A stretch of 64,000 nucleotides of DNA, from contig OZ316897.1 of the NCBI GenBank assembly GCA_973895155.1, forward strand, positions 11,470,001 to 11,534,000. The letters are read 5' to 3'. Both the position numbers and the translations under genes were made by a program. The stretch comes from Marsupella aquatica (taxonomy: Eukaryota; Marchantiophyta). Position 1 is the stretch's first letter. Every line of letters starts with the position of its first letter. Below, piece by piece: positions 42,924-57,290 of the stretch. The notes under the pieces are model-generated. The model saw only the letters and a list, made by a program, of their open reading frames with translations. It had not been told where the DNA came from and searched no databases.

Positions 42924-45005
42924 ATCAGGTTGCCTCCCATTTGGTCTATGCGTTGACTTAACTTGCCTATTCTAACACAAGATGTCACCATTGGTTTGCA
43001 GACACATACAGTAGATGCTTACAAGCCGCCATGCTAATCCTCTCCAACTGTACCTTCACCTTGGACCAGGATTTCCCAGTCAAAAGTCACTGGAACATGG
43101 GTGTTAACTACTGTATACCAGCTATTGTAAAACTCTCTAGTTTGGTTCCCCTTATTCCCCCACTTTTATGGTCAGAGGGGTTAGATTGGAACCATTGATC
43201 AACCATCACAATTTAATGTGGTCTGGTTAAGCTGTCCTTTATGTGGGATGGTTTAACCAGACTAGATTAACCCTTTTGAATTTCTAAATGAACGGCTCTA
43301 CCCTGGTTGGGGCTCATTTCTGAACTCCAGCCACAGTCCCAAAGGAAAGTCTATTTTTAATTTTTATTTAAAGGCAAAGCTGGGCCAAATGATTGTATCC
43401 AAAGAGTGGTGCGGTGAATGCCAGCAGTGCAAAGAGAAAAGAAAACCAAAGGGTATTATGGGCCATAGTAGTGGGATTAGTAGTCACTGAAAACTTAAAG
43501 ACCAACCCATATTCATGCAACTTTTCTCCAATATCAAGCAGACGATAATCCTGAGGCATCTTTTGACCTGCCCCACTACAAAACCCAGATACAAGGTACT
43601 TCAGTATGCCTCTGTTTCTAGGGATTGTTGGCTATAATGTTCTGCAAAATGAAACAATTAACCCAAGTTTTAAGTGACTATCAATGAACTTAATGCCCTC
43701 ACAGATTTCTCTCTTCGAAATTTTCAGTGTATTTATGGAGAAGAATGCATCACAGTGAAGATTTGGGTAATCTCATTCTGGAACTTCTCATCTACTTGTA
43801 CTGAACATTGGGAAATAAGAAAACTCTTTGACCTTTACGAGGGTAGGCTCATTCTGGAACTGTTAATCTACATAGGAAAATTAAAAAAACACTTTGATGT
43901 TTTGTTTACCACAGAGCAAAACCCAAGCTCAAGCCCTCAGTTTTAAGGGCATATTCCGCGATGGCCTATAAACAGCAACTTCCTATATACATGATGCACT
44001 GGTAGCAAGGACTTAATACACTTGAATACCTGGAAATAACCTAAATTGAGATTTAATTTAATTTTATCGAGAGACAAATAAAGGAAAGTTAAGCCCGGAT
44101 GGACCAAGGGGTTTGATTAACCCATCCCCATGGACTTTGACACACACTGCTTCACTTTTTACACCCAAAATACACATTGTCAGGCTATCTTAAGAAGGAC
44201 GCTTCATTTTTTAGGACACCCAAAGTAGTGTTTCCAAGGCGTCCACCAACTGTGAAATTCTAGTTTTCAGCAACTTGTGCATTTATTTAAACAACTTTTG
44301 GATCTCTGGTGCAACTCAAAATTTTCCAGCATGTTCTCTGATGTCCAATCGATTACTTGACAAAGTTTCGATTTTCTTTGAAACCATTTGGTCCATTGCC
44401 GATGAGTGCAAAGATGGTCAAATATTACAAACTAACTGCCAAAGCCAATGGATGCTCACTTTTGTGACAAATGCCCTCAGTTTTTAGGCACGAGCACCAA
44501 CTTACCCATTTGGGAAAGGAAGCCGCGCTTTTGTGAATGACACCCTAAGTAGTGTGGGTGAGTAGTAACTTACAAGTCACATATAAGTTAAAACTGTAAA
44601 AACTGCTATCCAAGTATATTTTGATGTTCTGAGTCAATCCTTCCAGACTTTGAAAATACATGGGGGCTTCACAGCAAAGAAACCTCTAATTCCATCCAGG
44701 CTTTACTTTCAACTGTCAAAATGCCCTTCAATCTATATGTAGTTGTAGGCATTATCTTACATTAGAGTACAGTAAAACTGAGGGATTTGTTTAGTGGGAC
44801 CCCAGAATTACTTGTGTTACTACTGTAGATAGGAGCCCTGAAGTGTTGGGTTAGCTTATTCAAGGTCAATCAAAGGTGATCACTCAGAGGACTATTAAGT
44901 AACACCTTCTTTTGTTTTGTTTTTGTCCCATCAAACAAATCATTGCAGAAAAAAACTGCGGAATACAACGAAACAAATCTTGACGGAACTCAACATCTTT
45001 TTTTT
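42924..45005. other. Intergenic, no gene supported
   Basis: Only short ORFs occur. A weak 10-bp inverted repeat (GTCTGGTTAA / TTAACCAGAC) lies near 43220-43262. Confidence 0.45.
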
Positions 45006-45123
45006 AGCTTTTTTCCTCAGTTTCCGCTTTTCTCCAGCGTTCTCGGAATTCGAGATCTTTTCTTAGCTTTTTTCCTGAGTTTACGGTTCTTCAGCGTTCT
45101 TGTTCTTACACTGCTTCGGTTGA
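45006..45123. repeat. 59-bp duplication upstream of the DUF1295 gene
   Basis: AGCTTTTTTCCT.AGTTT.CG begins at 45006 and at 45065. Both copies run on through CAGCGTTCT. Confidence 0.7.
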
Positions 45124-45764
45124 CACGGCGTCCAATTTCGTGGAACGGGAGGAGAGGAGAGAACATCGATAAACCTGCGGAAGCGACATCGCTCGTTCAA
45201 TTTCGTGGAACAAGCAGGAGAACTGAAATGCTCGGCCTCAATTCGCCTCCATCCATCGGGCCCGGTTGTACCGCAATGACGTTCAAAACAAAAAATGGCG
45301 AATGAACCTGTGGAATGAATCGAAACAGCCTCGGAGAAAGCACGATCCCCGAACTTGCTGTCGCAGAAGTTGTCCACTAGGTAATTGATCGTCCGAGTCT
45401 GATTCGAGTGGACTTTGTTTGCTGTGGGGCCAGACCTGGACGGTACATTGGTGGGAAGCGATTTGACCAGGAAATATCTTTGGCTATAAGTTGGTTGTGA
45501 AGCGAAGTAAACGCAACCATCGGTTGTGAGGGAGAGAGGACGTTTCTTGAAAATCGTACTGTGTGAAGGTCTTTTGATCGTCGTTGAGGCTTGGTGTTTC
45601 ATCCGTTCGTGTGGAATTGAATTTGAGGCGCGACATTGTATTTGATTGAGGTCTTTCTGACTCTTCGAATCGCACAGCGGTCTGGCTGTTCTGAACATCT
45701 TCGTCTTTTGTTTCCGCGGTGCGTGTTTCTTGTTCTCGGACGTTTCTTGCTTTCGGCTTTGCAT
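45081..45764 (-). CDS. 227-aa ORF divergent from the DUF1295 gene, unrecognised
   Basis: An uninterrupted ATG-started frame on the minus strand lies head-to-head with the gene starting at 46025. The product would be basic, with many Lys/Arg/Ser and scattered Cys (for example CVYFASQPTYSQRYFLVKSL in the middle). I recognise no domain. It could be a real divergent gene or a chance ORF through the leader region of the neighbour, which is expected to be transcribed from the other strand. Its 3' end overlaps the duplication at 45006-45123, which weakens the case. Confidence 0.25.
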   Translation of the reverse strand: MQSRKQETSENKKHAPRKQKTKMFRTARPLCDSKSQKDLNQIQCRASNSIPHERMKHQASTTIKRPSHSTIFKKRPLSLTTDGCVYFASQPTYSQRYFLVKSLPTNVPSRSGPTANKVHSNQTRTINYLVDNFCDSKFGDRAFSEAVSIHSTGSFAIFCFERHCGTTGPDGWRRIEAEHFSSPACSTKLNERCRFRRFIDVLSSPPVPRNWTPCQPKQCKNKNAEEP

Positions 45765-46024
45765 CCCGAAGTGAAATTTAGTTTAAGCTGTAGTACGATT
45801 AGTGAGTCACCCGTCTTTTTGTTCGTAGGTTGTCTTTTCTTCGCCTCCTTGTACATTGGTGGAGTCCAGTGGGAAGAATGGATAAGTGATTGTGTTCTTC
45901 ATTCATGTACTCGTCCTGTTCCTCCGTGTCTCAGTCTTGGATTGAACCAGTGGTGCTGCGCTGGTTCTCTTGGGAGTTTTGAGTTAGTCAAAGGCAAACA
46001 TCGGAATACGTCTGGGGAGGCATT

Positions 46025-49000
46025 ATGGCGTTCAGTTACTTGGCCATTACGGCCTTTGTCACTGTAAGTGTCTCTTGCTTTTTCTCCATCGCTCTCCACT
46101 TAGAGAAGGTACGCGCTGGAAGTCACTTGTGCTCAAAGATAGCGGAATACTTGTATCATCTACTGCCAGTATCGGACCATATGACCCTCGATTTGCTGTT
46201 TTCACTCCTGTTCGGCGTCGCGGACTCCACATTGACAGCAGCTCACTTGGAATATCGTCGAGCCTTTTATAATTAGCTATCCGCGGTGTTCTGTTACAGC
46301 TAGACTTCTTTTGCCTGATGGTCCCTACGTTGTGCCTGCCAAGGTTTTGCCTTGAAACATCCAATCTGGACTTGTGACGAACATGAGTACCTAGCGTTAT
46401 TTCAAATTCTCTTTTGTTTTCCTTTATGCATTCGTATCATGTTTACTCGCTTTACCTATCATTCCCTGAAAATGTATAGTCACATACATAAGAGTGGCTT
46501 TATTGAGGTCGATGGATATGCAGCGTCTACCTTCCATAGCGATGGCCTTCTAGTGTCTTCGTTTAGCACCCTTTGCAGACATTGCTTTCATCTTTTTGAG
46601 ATTGAAAGATAGCTCTTTCTTGCAACCGGACCTATATTTAGAAGCCAAATTTTATTGATGAGTTGTACTAGAACGTTAGAGGTAGCAATTTTGAATCTCT
46701 ACGTGGGCTGGATTATCTTTCGAAACGTTGGTTTCTTTTTTTCAACTCTTAACCAGCTCCTGATGGCAATTCGTGCGCTAGTTTGCTCTCTGCTCTGTTC
46801 TGGCAATCGTCATTGTTGCACGCCCTGTCGGTTCTCAACGTTAATGCTTGGCAACCTTGATTATATGAATTATTCTAGCGCCTAAGCTGGATGATGATCT
46901 TTTGTGTCCGCAGATTGGGATTCAATTCACCTTCTTCCTCATTGCTTACACCTTAAGAATAGACAAGGTTACAGACTTCGCCGGTGAGCTAATCCATCTA
47001 TACCAGGTCACTCTTTCGAATTTTACTACAGATGTTTCTGGGGGAACTCATATCATGTAGCGGAGCATTTTTCAAGGTTTCTTCAAGTCACTGAGAAGTA
47101 CGCTGTTGCCAGCCCTTTTTTTCAACTCCGGACAATATCTAACCGTCCCTACGTTGTGTGTCTGATTTTACACAGGAACCATAAACTTTGTTGTACTTGC
47201 GATCCTAACCTTCTTTCTAAAGCACACGTACCATTTCAGACAGGTGGGCAATTCTGTTGCTAATTTGTCTTTGCATTCTTTCCCTATATTACCCATCGTG
47301 TATGTCAATTTGTTGCAAGGCCATATACTGGTGGTTCCTTATCCCTTCTAAACTATTTTCACTCCTGATCGTCGAGTTTACTCCAACATGTTACGTATTT
47401 TCAGAGTTTGAAGGAATGTTTTTTTTCCTGTGCAGATAGTATTGACTACATTTGTCATTGTTTGGGGACTCCGTTTAGGAATCTTTTTACTTCTAAGGTT
47501 TGGATTGTTGTTACCCCTTCCTATGGACGTGAAACTCACTTTTCTCAATTGCTGTTGTCTTGTTTGAAAAGTGAATTGGTTTTTAATTTTACAGTGATTA
47601 GAGTCGCTTGCCGCATATCTGATGATATCCCAGTTCGTAGCATAATCCAGTGATAGCTAGTAACTTGTACAATTTAGTGCACGGCTAGCTATCAACTTTT
47701 ATAAAATTTTCGGTGAAAGAAATAATTAAAATTGATGCTCGTTATGCAACTCACTAAATTGCGTTCTGATGTCTGATATCTAGGATTTTGGCCTGGGGTG
47801 AAGACAATCGCTTTGATGACAAGCGCGACAATCTGGTCAGATTTGCTGTCTTCTGGATTCTTCAGGTGAGCCTGAGCAGTTATTTTTCATGACTATTGGG
47901 TCCAATTTCTCTAGCGCTTGAGTAGGATTCTAACACTTTGTTCTGCATCTTACTTCAAGAGCCTATTCGGTCTAATATTATTTTTGTGTTTTATGGATTG
48001 GGTGGTACAGGCAGTGTGGGTGTGGACGGTGTCTCTTCCTGTGACAGTAGTGAATGAAGTGAGTAGAAATCCCGGGTTAAGACCGCAGGATTATATTGGT
48101 TGGGTAATGTGGGGCGTCGGTACTGCGATTGAGGCCCTTGCTGATCAAACTAAGCTCAATTTCAAGAACAACCCTCAGAACAAAGGAAAATGGACTGATG
48201 CTGGAGTTTGGGGATGGTCTCGGCACCCAAACTACTTCGGAGAGGTGAGGAGTCAATGAAACTTCAAGTATTGGTCGTTATGCTTACGTGATAGGACTTG
48301 TTACTAAACATATCGCGTTCTTATGGCAGTTAATGGACCGCAACTAGACTTTAACTAGGGAAAGATTTTTGTACTCAACTCGCTGACTTAGCGGTGTTGG
48401 CATTTGGCAGATCTTGCTGTGGTGGGGGGTGTTTGTGGCTTCGACTCCTGTTTTGAAAGGAGGACAATGGGCTGTAATTGCGGGTCCTATCTTCCTTACA
48501 TTGCTCCTCCTCTTCGTCAGTGGAATTCCACTTTTGGAGGTATGATGCTCCCAGTGCTTGTCCATCTATCAATCATGCGATGTTACCGCCAGTCGATTTT
48601 GTCTTTCGTGACGATTTGATCGTTTTTCAGTTAATTAGACATTGCCTACCCTACTCGGCTGGAAAACATGAATTGGAAATAGACCAATCATTGGGGTCTG
48701 TGATATTCTCAACTCCCATGAGACGAATGTTCGGTGATGCCAATTTCGATACGTTTTTGCAGTCATCGGCAGACAAACGGCACGGAAGCAAGCCAGAGTA
48801 TATTCAATACAAGAAACAAACGAGGTATGAAACTTTTCCATGCTTCGGGTTATACTTAAGAGCCATTTTGTGCTGTAAACGACAATATCAACTCCTCTAA
48901 GGAGTTGTGAATTCTGTGTTTACTCTATGCATTTTGAATCTGTCGGGAGCCTCTTCCACATAACTTCATAATATTCGGCTCAAAGAAGGAACATATTTTC

Positions 49001-49295
49001 AAACCTACTTACCTCATCTGAAACAATGGTATAGTGTTACGTTAGCTATGTAAGTGTGGCATTATATTGCACAGCGTACGATGAGTTTAAGCAAAGTTAA
49101 ATGTTCTTGCAATTGATCCAATATCTGTGGGTACTGTGTGACAGCCCTGTTTTTCCATTACCACCACAACTGTATGGACGTCTGCCTCAATGGTCCAAAC
49201 AGATATTTCTGTTGGAGTTTCCTCTGTACAACAAAAAGCTTGCTACTGGTGAGCAGGAGCCACGACCTGGAACTTCATCTGATGAAGTAGTATGA
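46025..49295 (+). CDS. DUF1295 / steroid 5-alpha-reductase-like membrane protein
   Basis: Nine exons: 46025-46063, 46914-46983, 47176-47243, 47436-47497, 47784-47865, 48011-48244, 48411-48539, 48763-48824, 49145-49295. All have GT-AG introns and consistent phases, giving 298 aa. Hydrophobic helices come from FTFFLIAYTLRI, FVVLAILTFFLK, LTTFVIVWGLRLGIFLLL, FAVFWILQAVWVWTVSLPV and ILLWWGVFVAS...IFLTLLLLFV. The conserved WGEDNRFDD segment precedes the catalytic-domain motif GVWGWSRHPNYFGE (about residues 172-185), which in DUF1295, sterol reductase and ICMT relatives lies at the cofactor site. Family members are endomembrane proteins presumed to reduce or modify lipid substrates; the substrate here is unknown. 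The ATG at 46025 gives a 13-residue first exon; no better upstream in-frame start was seen. Confidence 0.9.
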
Positions 49296-51320
49296 CATAG
49301 CGCATCAGCAATCTTGCCCTAACCGGGAAAAGAAGTCAGTGGTTGTTATGGCGCTGTCGGCTTCAGTGAGGGCGTATAGGTTTAGTTATAGTGCATTTGT
49401 TCAATCATTTTGTCAGATCCGGCACATAGGTTAATTCGATCATTCAGTTGTCAAGTGGTTTTGTCAGATACCTCTTGATGTAGCACATAGGTGATTCAAT
49501 CAATCATGTCTCCAATGATTTTGTCAGATTCCCCTTGATTGAGGTCACAGCTTTTGAACGAACGTGGCCATGGGGGTCACATCGTAATCATTCGTAGGTG
49601 TGACTGCTAATTCTGCATGTTCACCCACAGCCTTAAGTGGTAGTGTCCATGCAACGGCGTCACAGGTGTATTCATAGCCGTAGTGTCTTAGTTTTGTCTT
49701 CTCATTGGAAGATGATGGTGTCAATTAGCTTGCAGTTCAACGATCTTGTATGTGAGGTCTTTTCCCTGTAAACATTTTCGAAAGCCTAAAGCATTTGGAT
49801 AGCTTTAGAAACCGTCTAGTTATCTTTTCCGCAATTGTGACCAGCTCCCTCGATTTCATGTCGTTCTGCAGCAGTTTTGTGAAAACATGGGAATCATGTG
49901 ATATATTTGAGTGTTGCATTGGGGCATATGACTGACACCTTTGACCTTGGCAGATTAACGAGTAACAACTTGGGTCAGAAGTTCTTTAGTGGCGTCGGGA
50001 TGGTCAACTTGTCACAACCTTGGAGGGTTCCGTTTGTGGATATGATTCGAGAATAAAAAATGAGTTTCTCTTAGTTTTTTGAAGCTGTAATGAGGCTGTT
50101 CTGAACATTGATAGAGTTCCATCTTGGGTATCTTTCTTCCTCGTTGATTAGCGTCCCAGTTAGATGACTTGCTTACTGCGGACAAGTCACATGGAGGGAT
50201 TCTTAGAATCTTGCTGTAAATAGTATTACTGACTTACGTAATCATGGAGTCCTAGTTGTGGATAGCTCTCCAGTATCTAATGGTGTAAATGCTAAGAATG
50301 AGTGGGTTAGTGGAACTAGTAGCTGTCTTGTGGTGTCCTAAACAGTCTTCAGAGTTTCAGCGAGGCTGACATGGCTTCTAGCTTTCAGCACATGAGATTG
50401 TGAGCTATGAGACTTGGGGTTGAGGGTTTAGGGTTTTTTACTGGACGAAATATCTAAGTACTCAGTGTCTCTGTTCAGAATATTTTGCATTTTACTAGCG
50501 TAGGGCAATTCACCGCCGTGAGTTGTGACAATTAATAATTTTCTCGGAAAATACCCTTCGAGATGTGAGTAAGATGACCTTGATGTGCAGACCTTTGCGC
50601 CATGCGTTTTGCAGCATGAGGTTACACAGGAATTTGTACCCTTTTATGATTCGCGCGAATTAATTGGTATGCATGTAGAATGTTAGTATGTCAAAATTAG
50701 TCACATTACAGATCTTCTAGGAATAGACAGTTTCACTGCGTATCAATCTACTTTCATCACCAGACACACGCTTTTGAATGCATTGCTACATGTCCATGAG
50801 GGACTGAACACAAGCTTACATTATTGAATGTGCTGCAAAGATATCCAGTAGGAACTGAATGCAATCTTGGCCATTCTTACTACTGTTGCACCTTATAGAC
50901 TAGTTCCATCTTTCTGAATACTTTGTGAAATCCGAAAATGAGTGAACTCCTCTCTTGAACCACTGTGCCCAACGGAGTCGTTATTAATGCTCATCCAGAT
51001 TAGCCAGAACTGTCCGGGCTGTGATGGTGAGTACCATCATGCCCGTTTCCTGTTTCACCTGCAATGCCGCAGCTATGCCCCTGAAGTCAAGGTCTAGAGG
51101 CTTCACTCTAGACTGTAGACCTTTGTCCTAGCGATCTCGCTGTGTTAGATGACGTTGGTGTAAAAGACTATGGATGGAGGTCATGCTCTCCCTTCAGAAT
51201 CCAATGTTATCTTTATGTGAGGTTCGCAGGGATGAGAACTGGGTCTTTGATGTAGAAGTCCATAGAGTTGGAACGTCATGTTCATCATCTCGATGGTAGA
51301 TTGCAAAAGACTGCTGAAGC
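49296..51320. other. 3' flank and intergenic DNA
   Basis: About three diverged copies of a 60-70 bp unit occupy about 49400-49550 (TTTTGTCAGAT.CC, then GGCACATAGGT, then TCAATCAT). A perfect 8-bp inverted repeat GTCTAGAG/CTCTAGAC lies near 51092-51112. No gene is seen. Confidence 0.45.
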
Positions 51321-51746
51321 ATTAGAACTTCTGCTTGGGTCTAGATTCTGTAGATCTGGTTCCTTGTGGTATCTCATGAGCCGATCTTCTAGCCACAGAA
51401 GACTTCAGTAGGACCGAGGAAAGCTGTACCCAACTTCTGTCCATATAGCAAGTGAAATACTGGAAAGCCAAGAAAACTGCCAGGTCACGGTACAAAATGA
51501 CGCCACCAGCAAGTGGCTTCATCTTTCCACGTTCATTTTCCAGCGACTATTTTTGGGGAGCGTGGAGTACTCACCGGAAGTAGTCTTTGTCCCAGCCTTT
51601 CAATAGCACCGACTAGAGAAATCCACTAGAATTTATAGAAATGGGTCAGCGCAGTCATATTAGATAAACTTTCTTTAGGAGAACGGTAGAACAAATTTGA
51701 TCACATTGTAGCGAATACAAGCTTTTGAGTATTGGATATTTTATGG

Positions 51747-51930
51747 TCAAGGTAACATTGTTATGAAAAATACCTGACCAGCGTAAGCCCAATGTATTCC
51801 AGTCTTGTGGTAGCTATCAAGGTAAAACGCACCATCTGATGACTTCATTCCCTTACCGTTGCATTGAAAATACCTGGACAGTTGCATCATCACTTCGGCA
51901 GACAGCTCCAGACAAGTATCCACATGCTGG
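51747..51930 (-). CDS. Possible exon of an unrecognised gene
   Basis: On the minus strand an open stretch reads ELSAEVMMQLSRYFQ, then GKGMKSSDGAFYLDSYHKTG, then IHWAYAGQ. It ends at a CAG|GTATTT donor-like site and is preceded by a CACCAG acceptor-like site. The sequence looks protein-like but I cannot name a family. A diverged, stop-containing copy of its 5' part lies just beyond (about 51960-52055 in plus coordinates), so it may belong to a decayed gene. Confidence 0.25.
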
Positions 51931-52275
51931 TGTGTCAAGAGCACCACTATTTATGGCCATGAGCTATTGTGACACTTGGGTAATTGCATCATCACTTCCC
52001 AGACAGCTCCACAAAGGTATCCATGGGCTGGTTTGCCAAGAGCACCACTATCCGTACTAATGACCCACATTCATAAAGAGATCTCGGTGACCGAACAACA
52101 GACCCAAGCCTGAGCTATCCATTGATGGTCCCTAGGATTGGGTACGAGTGCAGCATATGAAGGGACTGTTTGCTATTGGGTACTAGCGCAGATCTCGGTG
52201 ACCCGACAACAGTGCCAAGCCTGAGCTATCCATTGATGGTCCCTAGGATTGGGTACGAGTGCAGCATATGAAGGG
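51876..52275. repeat. Two successive tandem duplications
   Basis: A unit of about 95 bp is duplicated at about 51876-51955 and 51970-52055 (TTGCATCATCACTTC, then CAAGAGCACCACTAT). Immediately after it, a unit of about 115 bp is duplicated at about 52079-52160 and 52194-52275 (AGATCTCGGTGACC, then AAGCCTGAGCTATCCATTGA). The second pair is nearly identical. Confidence 0.85.
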
Positions 52276-54266
52276 CAAGGGCCTGTTTTTGCTCCAGGAC
52301 ATGCATAACAACCCTTTGCAGATTTGTTCTTTACCTCGAAATAAACACTCTGCTAAGCATCGAAGTGTCAACTATGGGGTGGTGATGGGGACCAAAAAGC
52401 CACCCAAGGCGTGGAAGATTTGTCCGCAGGCCGTGTATGATGCAAGCTCAGTGATGACAGCTAAGATTGGTGGGGAAAGCATTCCCATGCTTGCCCCAGA
52501 ACCATAGGAATGACAATGCTAAGTAAGTCCTACAGAGTAATGTTAATGCTGATCTACGCTGGAAATAAAAACATACGTACCATCAGAAATTGAACCAGAG
52601 ATCACTATGGATGTAACCATTAGAGTTTCAGTTTTTGTCTGCGGCTTGTCCTTAGTTTAATATGGGGAGGAGTAACTTCACTGGATTTCCATACTCGTTT
52701 CTCTTTGTGCTTCGTTTATCTTAGCCACTTGTTTAGTAAAGTGGTTTGTTCGCTGTTTGCTGCTTTTCTCCAGTTTTGAGTCGACACAACAGCGATAGTA
52801 CTCAAATCGCTATCAAAGAAGACCATAGGGCCTATGAGTACTCCTACTTAGAAGTTTGAGAGGGTCGTTGTTCTGAAGGCATGAAAGGGTAGAGAAATTT
52901 CTCACCCATACAAGTTCCGCAGCTGGAACCTGCATGCGGGATCTCTTGAACGTTTCCAGTAAGACAATGCCAGTCAAATGGATATTTTCAGCCACACACT
53001 CATTGTCTACTTTGTCCCTACCACATGTGGGCGCCATAATCAACAACAGGAGAAACTCAAGCTCTGCGATCTGTCGTGACCCGCAAACTATGATTACAAA
53101 CTCCAGCCAATGTCTGCGACCCAATCACTCACATAGCTTAACAGAGACATTTTGTTCAAGTAGAGCGAACACTTGAGAGTCTATGATGCAATGAATATCC
53201 CTGGCAAGAGTCTTTGGTTCGAGAACAGCCTCGGTAAATCAGCACGTTGTGCAGCACCGATTAAAAAATTACGTTACAGGAGCTGCTCCCAAGAACTTTC
53301 AGGCACCCCAGAAACTGTTGCCCGACGAAATCAGGACCCCTTCTGCAGCATGACTAGGAACAACGGCACTACTCATCTCTAAAATTCTAGGCTGGGATTT
53401 GTCACTTCCCCGACTTCCTGGGTAGAGGTTGACGTTACTCAATACATGCTCAAGACCCTCTATAAGCTTCACATGTTGACCCCCTTGTTGACGATATAGG
53501 CACAAGTGAACAAGGTACAGGATTAAGGGCTATTGCCTTTTGAGACCGGAGTCATCTCTTTGGAAGATTTGATTGAAAATGAACAGCATCCTTTATTGAA
53601 AAACATTTCAAGACATGGTCGGTCGCTGCACACAAATGGCAGTATCGGAAATGGCAGTTCATGCGAGGAGCCTACGAACTTGAGCACTGTACAACTGTGG
53701 AATATCTACACAATGCTGGAAGAGTAGGAAATACAATTCTTCCATTCAAAAAATAGTCCGCGACACATACCGTCTAGCAGACGTGGAATGTAGGATGGTG
53801 GTTGATAACAGCGAATTGATCCAGAGTCCATCTTCCGGCCTCTACTATTAGTTAAGGAGAAACGCAACTGAGCACTGCCGAGACGAGCGGCAACTTTTTT
53901 ATAGGTCCCGAAAACTGCCGCGATCTTCTATTTCACCCTGACAGTGCCATGTTGAATTTTTAAAAAGTCTCCGGATAGGCTCGTGGAAGTGGTAATCCCT
54001 AGCAAGATCCAAACTTCTACTGTACAAATTCTAATGCCCTTTATTTCCGCCGGAGGGCTTTCCAACTGAAAATATGCTGTGCTCGAGAATACGCTGAGCA
54101 GTGGAAATTCTTAAATTCAAAGGGTCCCCTCAAGCTTGGAGAGTGTCTCCCAGTTCAACGCAGCAAGTATAGCAGGGACAATAAACTTGCGAACACCCAC
54201 CAGTCCTTCGCGGTGAGGACGATCCAACTCAGAGAGGAATCAGGATAGCTTTTGCCACGGAGCTCT
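52276..54266. other. Intergenic with weak ORFs
   Basis: Small ORFs (for example plus 52259-52507 and minus 52813-53124) show no family features. The last few hundred bases should include the 3'-UTR of the E2 gene. No gene is supported. Confidence 0.4.
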
Positions 54267-56811
<2,545 letters not shown>

Positions 56812-57290
56812 GGGGTTCCCCAAGGAGGAAACCTCGGTCGCTCCCTGCGATGGCCTCCTTGCCTGCTTTGGCCGTCGGCGGGGTTCGAACGTGGACCGAA
56901 CAGAGGTCCCCGAGGAGGAAACCTCGGTGTCCCCCCTTTTTGCTTGCTTGGCCGTCTGCGGGGGTCGAACGTGGACCGAACAGAGGTCCCTGCCTGGCTT
57001 GCTTGGGCGTCTGCGGGGTTCGAACGTGGACCGAACAGGGGCTCCCAAGGAGGAAACCTCGGTCGCTCTCCTTTTATTTTTATAGCTTTGCGTCTTGGCC
57101 GTCGGCGGGGTTCGAACGCGGACCGAACAGGGGTTCCGAAGGAGGATACCTCGGTCGCTCGCTTTTACTGCTTTGCGTTTTGGCCGCCTGCGGGGTTCGA
57201 ACGTGACCGAACAGAGGTTCCGAAGGAGGAAACCCCGGTTGCTTGCTTGGCCGTCGGCGGGGTTCGAACGTGGACCGAGTGGAGAGGCCC
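56812..57290. repeat. GC-rich tandem array with tRNA B-box-like motifs
   Basis: GGGGTTCGAACGTGGACCGA-type words recur with GGTTCGAAC at 56882, 57017, 57109, 57194 and 57261, plus a variant (GGGTCGAAC) at 56962. Each is followed by CAGAGGT/CAGGGGT, then AAGGAGGAAACCTCGGT. Spacing varies from 55 to 92 bp. GGTTCGAA is the core of the tRNA B box, but the flanks do not form a T-stem, no A box sits at tRNA distance, and no cloverleaf is possible. Long ORFs on both strands are repeat artefacts. Confidence 0.8.

Noticed and set aside
56882-57269. Cluster of tRNA genes
   Set aside because: Only the TTCGAA core is present. There is no matching T-stem, no A box at tRNA spacing, and no acceptor stem or anticodon arm.
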